A stretch of 64,000 nucleotides of DNA from CALFUK01 sp964450495 (GTDB lineage: Bacteria; Bacteroidota; Bacteroidia; Chitinophagales; Saprospiraceae), in assembly GCA_964450495.1 (NCBI GenBank), contig CAYVFU010000003.1, forward strand, positions 1 through 64,000, written 5' to 3'. Shown here in pieces: positions 44,240 to 52,915 of the stretch. Under the pieces are notes generated by a model. The model was not told the DNA's origin. It saw only the letters and a list, made by a program, of their open reading frames with translations, and searched no databases. The position numbers and the translations under genes were made by a program. Position 1 is the first letter of the stretch; every line of letters begins with the position of its first letter.

Positions 44240-44704
44240 TTACACCCGAGGCTTAGCTGAATAATTTACAGCCAATTGACCCGCTTTTCTTAAAGAGGTC
44301 TTAACATCGGTAACAATTCCCATAGTCACATCCTTATCAATTCTAAGTGAAGTTTTTATCAAACCTCTTTGACTTTCAGGCACTTTAACTCTGTGCTTTT
44401 CCAAGAAAAGAGGAATGTCTTTGATATCGGCAAACTTATCTCCAAGTTGAATTCTCGGCTTTGTACCGGCAATAGCTTGGAATTTTTCCACTGGTCTCCC
44501 AATGTATATGTAGTTTACTAAAGATTTCTTTTCCAATTTCGTCAGCTCAGACGCATTTGGTGTAGTAACATCAACTTTTCGTTCAGAATCTCTCATCACG
44601 GTAACAACCATGAAGAAGAATAATAACATAAAAATGATATCAGGAAGAGATGCCGTTGATATAGCCGGACTTTCTTTCCCTCTTTTTTGTGCGAATTTTC
44701 CCAT
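44240..44704 (-). CDS. ExbD/TolR-type biopolymer transport protein
   Basis: The 154-residue protein has one N-terminal membrane helix with the conserved Asp in SLPDIIFMLLFFF (about residue 22) and a periplasmic C-terminal domain. ExbD uses the proton gradient with ExbB to energise TonB-dependent outer membrane receptors. It is the last gene of an ExbB-X-ExbD-ExbD operon on the minus strand, 12 bases after the other exbD. Confidence 0.88.
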   Translation of the reverse strand: MGKFAQKRGKESPAISTASLPDIIFMLLFFFMVVTVMRDSERKVDVTTPNASELTKLEKKSLVNYIYIGRPVEKFQAIAGTKPRIQLGDKFADIKDIPLFLEKHRVKVPESQRGLIKTSLRIDKDVTMGIVTDVKTSLRKAGQLAVNYSAKPRV

Positions 44705-44716
44705 AATTATTATTTT

Positions 44717-45268
44717 TTATTCTTCACCGAAGTTTGTTGGTTCGGCTTCTGAGATTACTAATGGAATTTCATTACGAATTTCTCTTCTTTGTTCTCGAGT
44801 ACAAAATTCGTAATCCCTGCCAAATTTTCTATTCGCAGCTTCATTACGTAATTCATTGTATGCACCCTTAATTTCATTATATACTTCGAGGTAGGTTGCG
44901 TATTTAGTACCTCTATCATTTTTCATCGAAACAATAGCTTTTGTTGGCTTTTCTGCCATATCAGCTCTGTTGTTAGGATTCATGATAAACTCCTTTGCGT
45001 TTTCTCTGAGCGTTTCTAAATCTGCAGGCTCCCCTCTTACAAGAAGTTGATTTTGTGCGTTTACTAGAACAGAGTACACATTACGTGTTTTCAATTGTTG
45101 AATGTCAGGTGGTTCATCAGACCATGGTGGTAATTTCACCAAAACACCTTTATCCTCAACAATTGTTGTTGTTACAAGAAAGAAAATCAATAAGAGGAAT
45201 GCTATATCGGCCATAGAGCCAGCATTCACTTCATTACTCATTCTATCTTTTATACTTTTTTTAGCCAT
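44717..45268 (-). CDS. ExbD/TolR-type biopolymer transport protein (second)
   Basis: The 183-residue protein has the membrane helix with the conserved Asp in GSMADIAFLLLIFFL (about residue 21) and a long periplasmic part. Two ExbD paralogues are common in Bacteroidota ExbB operons and probably form mixed complexes with ExbB. It lies 6 bases after the 165-residue membrane gene. Confidence 0.88.
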   Translation of the reverse strand: MAKKSIKDRMSNEVNAGSMADIAFLLLIFFLVTTTIVEDKGVLVKLPPWSDEPPDIQQLKTRNVYSVLVNAQNQLLVRGEPADLETLRENAKEFIMNPNNRADMAEKPTKAIVSMKNDRGTKYATYLEVYNEIKGAYNELRNEAANRKFGRDYEFCTREQRREIRNEIPLVISEAEPTNFGEE

Positions 45269-45274
45269 TTCAGA

Positions 45275-45772
45275 TTATTTGAAAAGGTTAACGATTTCTC
45301 CAATTACCATAAACAATGCAGACGCCGCTGCAAGTATGACTGTTGTTTTGAGACCACCACTGATATACTTACTGACTGAATCACTGACATTAAATCGCTG
45401 AACAAGCTCACCAATTTTACCAGTAGATTCTGCATCAGATGAATTGCTGAGCACAAAAAACAGGACAGCAATCACAGCAACTCCTAGTATACCTTTCAAG
45501 GCACTTTTAGGTGAACTGATCATTTGCCATAATCCAAAAAGCACAGCAGCTGCAGCAGCAAGTATGATAAGACCAACGGTCAATTTCATGCCTAGATCAA
45601 AAAAGCTAAAATCTGCACCAGGGTTATTTTTAAGAATCGTATTCAAGTCATCTGAGGTTGAATAACCAGCAGCTCCTAAGCCTGAAAGTACGGTCAAAAG
45701 GTAGATTGCTACCACACCAACTCCCAGAAGAAGTGCCAATAATTGGCCTCGTTTTAATAGAAAATTATACAT
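45275..45772 (-). CDS. membrane protein of the exbB-exbD operon, 165 aa
   Basis: The protein has four hydrophobic helices (about residues 10-30, 60-82, 92-110 and 140-160) and no motif that I recognise. It lies 20 bases after exbB and 6 before exbD, so it is co-transcribed. It could be an accessory subunit of the ExbBD complex, but this is only inferred from position. Confidence 0.75.
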   Translation of the reverse strand: MYNFLLKRGQLLALLLGVGVVAIYLLTVLSGLGAAGYSTSDDLNTILKNNPGADFSFFDLGMKLTVGLIILAAAAAVLFGLWQMISSPKSALKGILGVAVIAVLFFVLSNSSDAESTGKIGELVQRFNVSDSVSKYISGGLKTTVILAAASALFMVIGEIVNLFK

Positions 45773-45792
45773 AATTTCTTTTTCCTAAAGTG

Positions 45793-46506
45793 TTATTTAA
45801 AAACATTATTTCTTGCCATGATGTCAACTAGACCGATAGAAGAATCTTCCATTCTGTTAACTATACCATCAATTTTAGAAACGATGTAGTTGTAAAGTAT
45901 CTGTAGGATAATTGCAACGATCAAACCGAATACAGTTGTTAAAAGTGCTACTTTGATACCACCGGCAACAATTGAAGGCGAAATATCACCAACTGCTTCG
46001 ATTTTATCAAAGGCTCCAATCATACCAATTACCGTACCCATAAACCCGAGCATCGGTGCAATGGCAATAAATAACGATATCCATACCAAGCCTTTTTCTA
46101 AAAGACCCATTTGGACAGATCCATAAGAGACTATTGCTTTTTCAACAGCTTCAGGTCCACCACCTGCATTTCGCAATCCTTCATAAAGTACACTTGCAGC
46201 AGGTCCAGGAGTTGATTTAGCAACTTCCTTAGCTCCTTCCATGTCTCCATTAGCTAGTGATTCGTCAATTCTGCTCAACAATTTGTCTGTATTTGCTGTA
46301 GCGATGTTTAAAGTAATGATTCTTTCAATACAAAATGCCAATCCGAGGATAAGACATATAAGTACAAGACTCATAAATTTCCAATCTCCCTCAATGAACT
46401 TCTCTTTCAAAGTTTGGAATCCTGAGGCTTCTTGAGCTGCTGCTTCAAAAGCTCCAAAATAGGCCGCTATGAAAAAGACCCCTAGTAGAACAATAAATTT
46501 TCGCAT
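45793..46506 (-). CDS. MotA/TolQ/ExbB proton channel family protein
   Basis: The 237-residue protein has an N-terminal hydrophobic segment that may be a signal or extra helix, then three membrane helices of the ExbB core (KFMSLVLICLILGLAF; ISLFIAIAPMLGFMGTVIG; VALLTTVFGLIVAII) with the AxxLGFxGTV motif. With ExbD it forms the proton-driven motor for TonB. It is the first gene of the operon on the minus strand. ExbB in Bacteroidota often carries such an extra N-terminal segment. Confidence 0.92.
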   Translation of the reverse strand: MRKFIVLLGVFFIAAYFGAFEAAAQEASGFQTLKEKFIEGDWKFMSLVLICLILGLAFCIERIITLNIATANTDKLLSRIDESLANGDMEGAKEVAKSTPGPAASVLYEGLRNAGGGPEAVEKAIVSYGSVQMGLLEKGLVWISLFIAIAPMLGFMGTVIGMIGAFDKIEAVGDISPSIVAGGIKVALLTTVFGLIVAIILQILYNYIVSKIDGIVNRMEDSSIGLVDIMARNNVFK

Positions 46507-46739
46507 GATTTGATAAGTTTTCGACTATTATTCGTGTTATAAAATTCTTTACGTGCTAAAAATAGAAAGTTTTACTAAACAAAATGAAAATGACCAATAT
46601 TTTTTTAGACCCCAATTTTATATGTTAATTACCCAACATTTAAACATATATTTTTTATCGTAATACGTAGCACAATTCAACTAATCATATGATGTCCTTT
46701 ATTGTAATATTGGTGTGAGAAAGACTGTGGTTTCAAAAA

Positions 46740-46757
46740 AACCCGCTTTCGCGGGTT
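46740..46757 (-). terminator. terminator after tRNA-Ser
   Basis: A stem ACCCGC paired with GCGGGT, extended by one A-T pair, with a TTTC/GAAA tetraloop, is followed on the minus strand by a run of T. It lies 18 bases past the 3' end of the tRNA. Confidence 0.8.
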
Positions 46758-46774
46758 CGTCAATTGATCAATGC

Positions 46775-46860
46775 GGAGAGAGAGGGATTCGAACCCTCGG
46801 TACAGTTTCCCGCACACACGCTTTCCAAGCGTGCTCCTTAAGCCACTCGGACACCTCTCC
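46775..46860 (-). tRNA. tRNA-Ser, anticodon GGA
   Basis: Read on the minus strand, 86 bases fold as a serine tRNA with acceptor GGAGAGG/...CTCTCC, a long variable arm (TGTGCGGGAAACTGTACCG region) and the anticodon loop TTGGAAA with anticodon GGA (46824-46826), for UCC and UCU codons. The TΨC arm GGGTTCGAATCCC is present. CCA is not encoded. An overlapping open frame on the same strand is a chance reading of the tRNA. Confidence 0.95.
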
Positions 46861-46867
46861 AATAATG

Positions 46868-46875
46868 CAAAGGTA
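46868..46875 (-). promoter_or_regulatory. Bacteroidota -7 element before tRNA-Ser
   Basis: On the minus strand TACCTTTG matches TAnnTTTG and lies 7 bases before the tRNA 5' end, the expected spacing for a promoter. Confidence 0.55.
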
Positions 46876-47129
46876 ATATATAAGTGGTAACTCGTTCTTA
46901 CAGGTGATCAAAAAAGTATAACAAATAGAATTTAGGTCCAATCAAGATCCTACTTACAAATTTATTGTTTGCTTGATTTATGAAAAAGTAGTCGAATACG
47001 TTTGATGTGAAAATAGTCGACTTTACTGACTCCTCGCCAAACTAACAATTCTTTATCTAATCACAAAGTTTGTCTATTGTGGTATTGCATTCCTCCGTAA
47101 GAGATAGTTACCTTGCTTTACTTATATAT

Positions 47130-49424
47130 ATGATGTCAAGAATTCTAATCATACTTGTCTCCCTACTTAGTGCACTATCAGTTCACTGTCAAACTACAAA
47201 TGAAGGAACAGATTTTTGGATGTCATTCATGCAACACAGAAATGTTGGCGATAATACAATGGTCGTAATGATCACGTCTTTAACCAATACATCGGGCACA
47301 GTCAGTATCCCTGGATTAGGCTTTACAAGTCAATTCAATGTTGCCGCTAACGATGTGACTTTAATTACAATGCCTGCAAGCGCAGAAACAATCGGCTCCG
47401 AGATAGTCCAACAAAATGCAATCCATGTCGTAAGTAACGCTCCAGTATCTGTCTATATCCATCAATATCAAAGCTTTCGGGCAGAAGCTTCTATTGTCCT
47501 TCCAGTGACATCGCTTTCTAATGAATATTATGTGTTGTGCTATAGCGGTGTCGACCAGCAAAATGATGGCGCGAGTGAATTTATAGTCGTTGCCATTGAA
47601 GATGATACGAGTGTCACCATAGAATTGTCAGACGACAGCAAAAATAATAATGCAGATGACAGAATAAATATTCTTCTTCAACAAGGAGAAACTTACCAAG
47701 TGCGAGGTAGAGATATAACTCGTGATCTTTCTGGCACCTACGTATCTGGTGATAAAGAATTTGCTGTTTTTGCAGGTGCCTCTTATGCTAGAATTCCAGT
47801 CTCGTGTGGCAACAGAGATAATCTACTGGAGCAGATGTACCCTGTCAATACATTTGGCAATACCTATGTCACAGCGCCTACCCGAGCTGGCGACTTTAAT
47901 GTATTTAGAATTCTTGCCTTAAGAAATAATACAGTTATAGATATTCAAGATCTAGATGGTACAATTGAAACCGTAAGATTGAATGAATCTGAATTTTATG
48001 AATATCAACGTTCGACACCAACATTCGTTTCTAATCAGGACCCTTTGGATCAGCGTGGTTTTATGCTTGCTCAGTACATCGTAGGTTCTGAGTGTACTGG
48101 CCAAACATTTGGAGGACCAGCTATGGTTTTGTTGAGTAGTGTTGAACAAATCAGAGAAACAGTTACTGTGTATAATTCTTCTTTTCAACAAATTCGAGAA
48201 AATTATATTTCAATCATTTGTAGAAATGATGATATAGATGGTATTCGCAGAAATGGCAATCCGATCGCATCAGCTTGGCAAACTATCGGGCTCAATCAAG
48301 AATTAGCCTTTGCAATTGAACCGGTAAATACTGGCAGGCATACCATAACTTCAGATGGGTGTGGTGTCATAGCTATGGCATTTGGCCTAGGGAACGCAGA
48401 AGGATATGCATATTTTGGTGGAGCGAGTTTTAATGAAATTAATGGAAATCCATTACCAGATGGTGAATGTGTCGGAAATCCTGTACTGTTTTCTTCAGGG
48501 CTTCCAGAAGATCGTTATGATGTAGAATGGACTACAGAACTAGGAGACACTATCCGCGAACATCAATTTGAATATGAATTTCCAGATACAGGGGAAGGAG
48601 AATATGATTTAAAACTTGCAACATTTGACAATTGTTTTTTAGTTAGAGACACAGTTGAAAAAACCATAAGAATGACTTTTCAAACTAGCAGTTTTATTAC
48701 AGAAAATGATATGTTACTTTGTGAAAATGATGATCTAAACTTAAGTGCCGATTTCATTCCAAATGCTAGCTACGAATGGACAGGACCAAACAATTTCGAA
48801 GAAGATCGACAATCGATTAGAATCAATAATATTCAACTAGAAAATGCTGGAGACTATGTAGTCCAAGGGAATGTTTTTGGCTGTTTAGCAAGACCCGCAA
48901 TTGTCAATATCCAAGTAGCAGAATTACCAATAATTTCTTTAGGTAATGATAGTGTGATATGTGAAGATCTTCCTATACCACACACCTTGAGTCTGGCCCC
49001 TTTTACTTCGTACGATTGGAGTGATGGCAGCATGACTAATGCCATCAATGTTTTTGAAGCTGGAGAATATTCAGTTACCGTTACAGACAGCAATGGATGC
49101 ATTACGGATGATTCTGTGACATTTGGAGCGAGATGTCCAACCAAAATTTATATACCCAATGCATTTTCTCCTAATGGAGATGGCATTAACGACATCTTTG
49201 ACATAGCAGCATTTGATACAGAAACCTATGAATTGAAAATTTTTGACCGTTGGGGAAATATGGTTTTCAGAACTAGAGACCATGAAGATGATTGGGATGG
49301 CAACTACAATAACCAGCTAGCAGAGTCAGGTGTATACACATGGGTCTTAGCTTATGACGGCTTTGATGAAGTAGGTAATACCGTAAGTGAAAGTCTCCAC
49401 GGAGTTGTTAACTTATTGAAGTAA
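47130..49424 (+). CDS. T9SS type B-exported surface protein with IgGFc-binding-like N-terminus
   Basis: From the ATG at 47130 a signal peptide (MMSRILIILVSLLSALSVHC) precedes a ~400-residue region with the IgGFc-binding N-terminal pattern (GTDFWMSFMQHRN; FAVFAGASYARIPVSCGNRDNLLEQMYP), two Ig/PKD-like modules, and the C-terminal type B sorting domain (IYIPNAFSPNGDGINDIF; LKIFDRWGNMVF; DWDGNYNNQLAESGVYTWV). It is secreted by T9SS and bound to the surface; an adhesive role is likely. The frame could start earlier at 47070, but the signal peptide supports 47130. Confidence 0.88.
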   Translation: MMSRILIILVSLLSALSVHCQTTNEGTDFWMSFMQHRNVGDNTMVVMITSLTNTSGTVSIPGLGFTSQFNVAANDVTLITMPASAETIGSEIVQQNAIHVVSNAPVSVYIHQYQSFRAEASIVLPVTSLSNEYYVLCYSGVDQQNDGASEFIVVAIEDDTSVTIELSDDSKNNNADDRINILLQQGETYQVRGRDITRDLSGTYVSGDKEFAVFAGASYARIPVSCGNRDNLLEQMYPVNTFGNTYVTAPTRAGDFNVFRILALRNNTVIDIQDLDGTIETVRLNESEFYEYQRSTPTFVSNQDPLDQRGFMLAQYIVGSECTGQTFGGPAMVLLSSVEQIRETVTVYNSSFQQIRENYISIICRNDDIDGIRRNGNPIASAWQTIGLNQELAFAIEPVNTGRHTITSDGCGVIAMAFGLGNAEGYAYFGGASFNEINGNPLPDGECVGNPVLFSSGLPEDRYDVEWTTELGDTIREHQFEYEFPDTGEGEYDLKLATFDNCFLVRDTVEKTIRMTFQTSSFITENDMLLCENDDLNLSADFIPNASYEWTGPNNFEEDRQSIRINNIQLENAGDYVVQGNVFGCLARPAIVNIQVAELPIISLGNDSVICEDLPIPHTLSLAPFTSYDWSDGSMTNAINVFEAGEYSVTVTDSNGCITDDSVTFGARCPTKIYIPNAFSPNGDGINDIFDIAAFDTETYELKIFDRWGNMVFRTRDHEDDWDGNYNNQLAESGVYTWVLAYDGFDEVGNTVSESLHGVVNLLK

Positions 49425-49425
49425 T

Positions 49426-49839
49426 TTAAATCTCATTTCTCGAGAGATCAGTAATGACTTCCAATGCTTTTTTTGCTTTAGTTTTTTCTACGAAGATGTG
49501 ATCGTGATAATAGCCAGCAATGACGTTACATGAAATGTTGTGTTTTGCAAGAGCAGTAGAAAACACTGCAGTCAAACCAACTGCTTCCAGTGAACTGTGC
49601 ACCTCCAAAGTAATGCAAGAAAATTCAACAGCAGCTTGGCTAGAATACTGATTTCTATATTCTTTTTCTACAATCAATGTCAATCCCTCTTCTTCTCTAA
49701 CTGTTGCAAAGATGTGTGTTGCATTTAATTGAATAGTTGAATGGGCATCAATAGTAATAAAGACAAACGATTGATCTAATATCTTTGCTTTGAGTTGAGA
49801 AAGAATTTCAGATAAAGACTCAATTCCCTTATTTGGCAT
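49426..49839 (-). CDS. ACT-domain protein, COG3602-like
   Basis: The 137-residue protein has two ACT-like halves, with TIDAHSTIQLNATHIFATV and the conserved C-terminal IAGYYHDHIFVE segment typical of the COG3602/ACT family of unknown function. It overlaps the crp/fnr gene by 11 bases and is therefore co-translated with it. Ligand unknown. Confidence 0.82.
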   Translation of the reverse strand: MPNKGIESLSEILSQLKAKILDQSFVFITIDAHSTIQLNATHIFATVREEEGLTLIVEKEYRNQYSSQAAVEFSCITLEVHSSLEAVGLTAVFSTALAKHNISCNVIAGYYHDHIFVEKTKAKKALEVITDLSRNEI

Positions 49840-50422
49840 TGTTGTATAAATTCCTTCTAATTCGCGAAATAGTCTCTGGAGTTGTGTTTAAATAAGATGC
49901 GATCAAATAAAGTGGTACTCTCTGAAATAAATCTGAGCGATCGTTGATAAGTTGTAAATATCGTTCTTCTAAATTGTAAAATTTATTGTCATAGACTTGC
50001 TGCATAATCTTGACATAAGCAGATTCAGAAGTAAGTTTGCTAAATCTCTCCCAATGGATGGATTGACTAAACTTTTGCTGCAATTGATCTCTGTTATATT
50101 CAAAAACAGTAGTATCTTCTAAAAAGACAATATGAAATAAACAATGTTGTTTTCTGATATAGCTATAGAAATCGGTAATGTATTCTCCTTCAGAATAAAA
50201 TTCCATGACACTTTTCTTCTGATCTAATTCTAATCGGTATATCATACCAATTCCGCTTTCAATAAAGCCTATTTTATTGCAAACAGTTTCAGGGGTCAAG
50301 AAGTGTTCTCCTTTCTTGTACTGACGTAAAGAGGCAATTTGTATCGCATATTGGATTTCTTCTTCAGATGCATCAACATGCTTCCTTATTACCTTTTCCA
50401 ATATTGAATCTTCAATTGCCAT
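49829..50422 (-). CDS. Crp/Fnr family transcriptional regulator
   Basis: The 197-residue protein has an N-terminal cyclic-nucleotide-binding-like beta barrel (about 20-120) and a C-terminal winged-helix domain with helix LYLIASYLNTTPETISRIRR. No Fe-S cysteines or canonical cAMP-binding residues stand out, so its signal is unknown. It overlaps the ACT gene by 11 bases. Confidence 0.85.
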   Translation of the reverse strand: MAIEDSILEKVIRKHVDASEEEIQYAIQIASLRQYKKGEHFLTPETVCNKIGFIESGIGMIYRLELDQKKSVMEFYSEGEYITDFYSYIRKQHCLFHIVFLEDTTVFEYNRDQLQQKFSQSIHWERFSKLTSESAYVKIMQQVYDNKFYNLEERYLQLINDRSDLFQRVPLYLIASYLNTTPETISRIRRNLYNNAK

Positions 50423-50494
50423 AAATATTTTACCAAATTAAGGATTATCTAGCAATTTAAAATTTCAATGCTAGTAAAAACAGTATAAAAGTAC

Positions 50495-51241
50495 TTAGGA
50501 TATGGACTTCATGTTGTGCAATTCTTTAAAAAAAGCCCTTTCGTAGTCAATGATGAAGGAAAAAATTCTTTGTTGATCAGCTTCTGTTAGTTCTTGAAAG
50601 AGGGCGTCCCCTTCTATAATGATGTCCTTCCCAATCTCAAGGCCTTCGATTTCTTCAGCTGAAAATAATGCAGGTTTTGCTTTCATTTTAGTAACCAATG
50701 TCTGTACAATTGATTTGATTTTTTGTACTAATGTTCGGTCATGAAGTGTATTGAAAAGTGCCTCCGTATGAGTCATAAAATTCTCAATTTCACTATACTC
50801 CAATGACTGAAGCAACTGTTTCATTTCAGCCTTATTAATGTCTTCAGTGATTCCTAAACTAATCGCAGCATCAACCAATTTCTTTTCAAATTTCGTAGCA
50901 GCTCTGAACGATCGTAATGCACTTAATCCCGCTGTCAATATCTTTGGTAATGATCTTCCATATTTTAAAACAACTATTGCCGATTCCATTAGTATTCTTA
51001 ATAATTTTTTTGGCTGCTTGGTATAATCTTCTAATTGATCAAAGGCTTCATTTAATTCCCTTCTTTTTACAGGGTCAGGATAAATAGAATTCAAAAAATA
51101 AGACTTGAATCGTTCTACTTTTTCTTCATCAAAACTGTCTGGCAAATCAGTACGGGCTGACAAGACATCAAAATCGTATCGCTCTCCAATCAATTCTCTA
51201 AATGCTAGTATAATTTGGTCAAGTATGTTATCTCTATTCAT
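50495..51241 (-). CDS. hypothetical protein, 248 aa
   Basis: I do not recognise this family. It is soluble, largely alpha-helical and charged, without signal peptide, with an internal stretch around residues 80-110 that is hydrophobic but probably not a membrane helix. It overlaps the MFS transporter gene by 4 bases, so translation is coupled. Function unknown. Confidence 0.65.
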   Translation of the reverse strand: MNRDNILDQIILAFRELIGERYDFDVLSARTDLPDSFDEEKVERFKSYFLNSIYPDPVKRRELNEAFDQLEDYTKQPKKLLRILMESAIVVLKYGRSLPKILTAGLSALRSFRAATKFEKKLVDAAISLGITEDINKAEMKQLLQSLEYSEIENFMTHTEALFNTLHDRTLVQKIKSIVQTLVTKMKAKPALFSAEEIEGLEIGKDIIIEGDALFQELTEADQQRIFSFIIDYERAFFKELHNMKSIS

Positions 51242-52407
51242 ATGACACTTGTCTTGGATTCTCTTTTCAAAAATATAATAGCTAATGCTGTAATTCCAGC
51301 CATAATCAGAAAAACAGTCTTAAAATTTTCAGGAGTATTGCTGTATACATAGGCACTCAATAAGGCACCACTGCCAATAGCAATCTCCAAGCCAATGTAC
51401 AAAGTCCCCATAGCCTTGCCCCTGTTTGAATCAGTGCTTCTATCGATAGTCCATGCAAATAAAGCAGGCGCGCCAATACCTAAAGAAAAGCCTAAACAAC
51501 CTGTGGCAATTAATAAACTTAAGCCACTGTTTGCCATGGCCAATAAAATATATGACAGCACCATAAGCACAACAGCAAATCCGATTACTTTGATCCGCCC
51601 ATAGATGTCAGATATCTTTCCAGCTACTAACCTTGACATAATAGAACACACAGTGAAGCTAGTAAAGAACAAGCCTTTATTGGCTACACCCAAAAAATCA
51701 CATTGATCAGGTGCAATGGTAAGCAACCCTCCTAAGCCTATATAAATCAAGCCACAAATTACTGCTGGAATTATAGTGTTTCTATCAATAATTTCTGACT
51801 TTTTCAAACGCAAATGGCTTAACTTAAGTGACTCCTTATGTGGAAGTGTTTCCTTAATTCCAGTCAGAATAATCAGTGATAATGCAGCCACTAGTGACGA
51901 CGCCATAAACATTGTATTTAAAGAATAACTTAAGGCTAATTGACTACCAACAGGAGGACCAATGGAAGAACCGACATTGAGACTCACACCTATAATACCC
52001 ATCGCTTCGCCACGTCGGTGGTCTGGCACTACATCTGCAATATATGCAGTCATCGCCGTTGGTGTAAATCCTGTAGAAAATCCATGCAATAACCTCAACA
52101 ACATAAATCCACCTACTGTACTTAAAATCGGATAACAAAGACTACAAATAACACATACAATCGTACCAAACATAATGACAGGAACTCGCCCAATAGTATC
52201 TGCTAATTTGCCACTGATCGGCCTTGACAGGCCTGCTGTTAATGTAAATAGCGATATAATAAAACCCTTATAATCTTCACCCCCCATATTTGATAGAAAG
52301 GAAGGCAACTCTGGGACAATCATATTAAAGCTACTACCGAACAATGCATAACTCAAGCAGAGTACAAAGAAAGATTTGGTATAAAGAGGTTTATTGAGAT
52401 CGTTCAT
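51238..52407 (-). CDS. MFS transporter, 389 aa
   Basis: Twelve hydrophobic segments span the 389-residue protein, with the loop 2-3 motif GKLADTIGRVPV (MFS signature) and its counterpart GKISDIYGRIKV in the second half. It is an inner-membrane secondary transporter, probably a drug-efflux type, substrate unknown. It overlaps the 248-residue gene by 4 bases. Confidence 0.9.
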   Translation of the reverse strand: MNDLNKPLYTKSFFVLCLSYALFGSSFNMIVPELPSFLSNMGGEDYKGFIISLFTLTAGLSRPISGKLADTIGRVPVIMFGTIVCVICSLCYPILSTVGGFMLLRLLHGFSTGFTPTAMTAYIADVVPDHRRGEAMGIIGVSLNVGSSIGPPVGSQLALSYSLNTMFMASSLVAALSLIILTGIKETLPHKESLKLSHLRLKKSEIIDRNTIIPAVICGLIYIGLGGLLTIAPDQCDFLGVANKGLFFTSFTVCSIMSRLVAGKISDIYGRIKVIGFAVVLMVLSYILLAMANSGLSLLIATGCLGFSLGIGAPALFAWTIDRSTDSNRGKAMGTLYIGLEIAIGSGALLSAYVYSNTPENFKTVFLIMAGITALAIIFLKRESKTSVI

Positions 52408-52438
52408 TCATGGCGCAACATAACGAAATAGAAAGAGA

Positions 52439-52720
52439 CTATTTTCTTTTAGAAATTTTATTGTTGCTTATACTCCGTTGTCTAGAGCACTTAAACCGGT
52501 TTATATCTGGATTTCTTTTCTTGACATGTTTTTGACTAATGGTTTGAGCTCGCTTACGCCACCGCTCAAAACTTGAGCGTTTTAGTTGTCTGCGCATGAG
52601 TTTAATAACCTCGCCTTCGGACAGTCCGAATTGAAATTCGATCGCTCCAAATGGTGTTCTATCCTCCCATGCCATTTCGATGATACGATCTATATCGCGT
52701 TCTGATAGATTTGCTTCCAA
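52439..52720 (-). CDS. TIGR03643 family protein, 93 aa
   Basis: The protein begins MEANLSERDIDRIIEMAWEDR and contains the TIGR03643/DUF2805 pattern (TPFGAIEFQFGLSEGEVIKLMRR); the C-terminus is basic. It looks like a small helix-turn-helix or RNA/DNA-binding protein, function unknown. It lies one base after the DUF6435 stop. Confidence 0.85.
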   Translation of the reverse strand: MEANLSERDIDRIIEMAWEDRTPFGAIEFQFGLSEGEVIKLMRRQLKRSSFERWRKRAQTISQKHVKKRNPDINRFKCSRQRSISNNKISKRK

Positions 52721-52721
52721 C

Positions 52722-52892
52722 TTATCCTTTCGTGAGTGTTTCTATTTCTTTCATTACTTCCTCTGCTTCCGCGTATTTGAGATCTGCCTTCATCCGATCA
52801 GATTTTGACAGCTTGAATGCTTCTTCTTGTAATTTTTTGTACTTCTGTTGTAACTCTTCAACAGGGTTCTTTTTTTTAAATAATCCAAACAT
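52722..52892 (-). CDS. DUF6435 (Lacal_2735) small protein, 56 aa
   Basis: The frame starts at ATG 52892-52890 and reads MFGLFKKKNPVEELQQKY, then charged helical sequence to KEIETLTKG and TAA at 52722-52724. It matches the short DUF6435 family, proteins of unknown function. It sits one base before the TIGR03643 gene and 23 bases after the SDR gene, so all three are probably one transcript. Confidence 0.8.
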   Translation of the reverse strand: MFGLFKKKNPVEELQQKYKKLQEEAFKLSKSDRMKADLKYAEAEEVMKEIETLTKG

Positions 52893-52915
52893 GGTAAATA
52901 ATTTGCGCGTGTGAT

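Noticed and set aside
46677..46862. 61-codon open frame overlapping tRNA-Ser
   Set aside because: The residues come from reading the tRNA on the same strand; the tRNA structure explains the sequence and there is no protein-like pattern.
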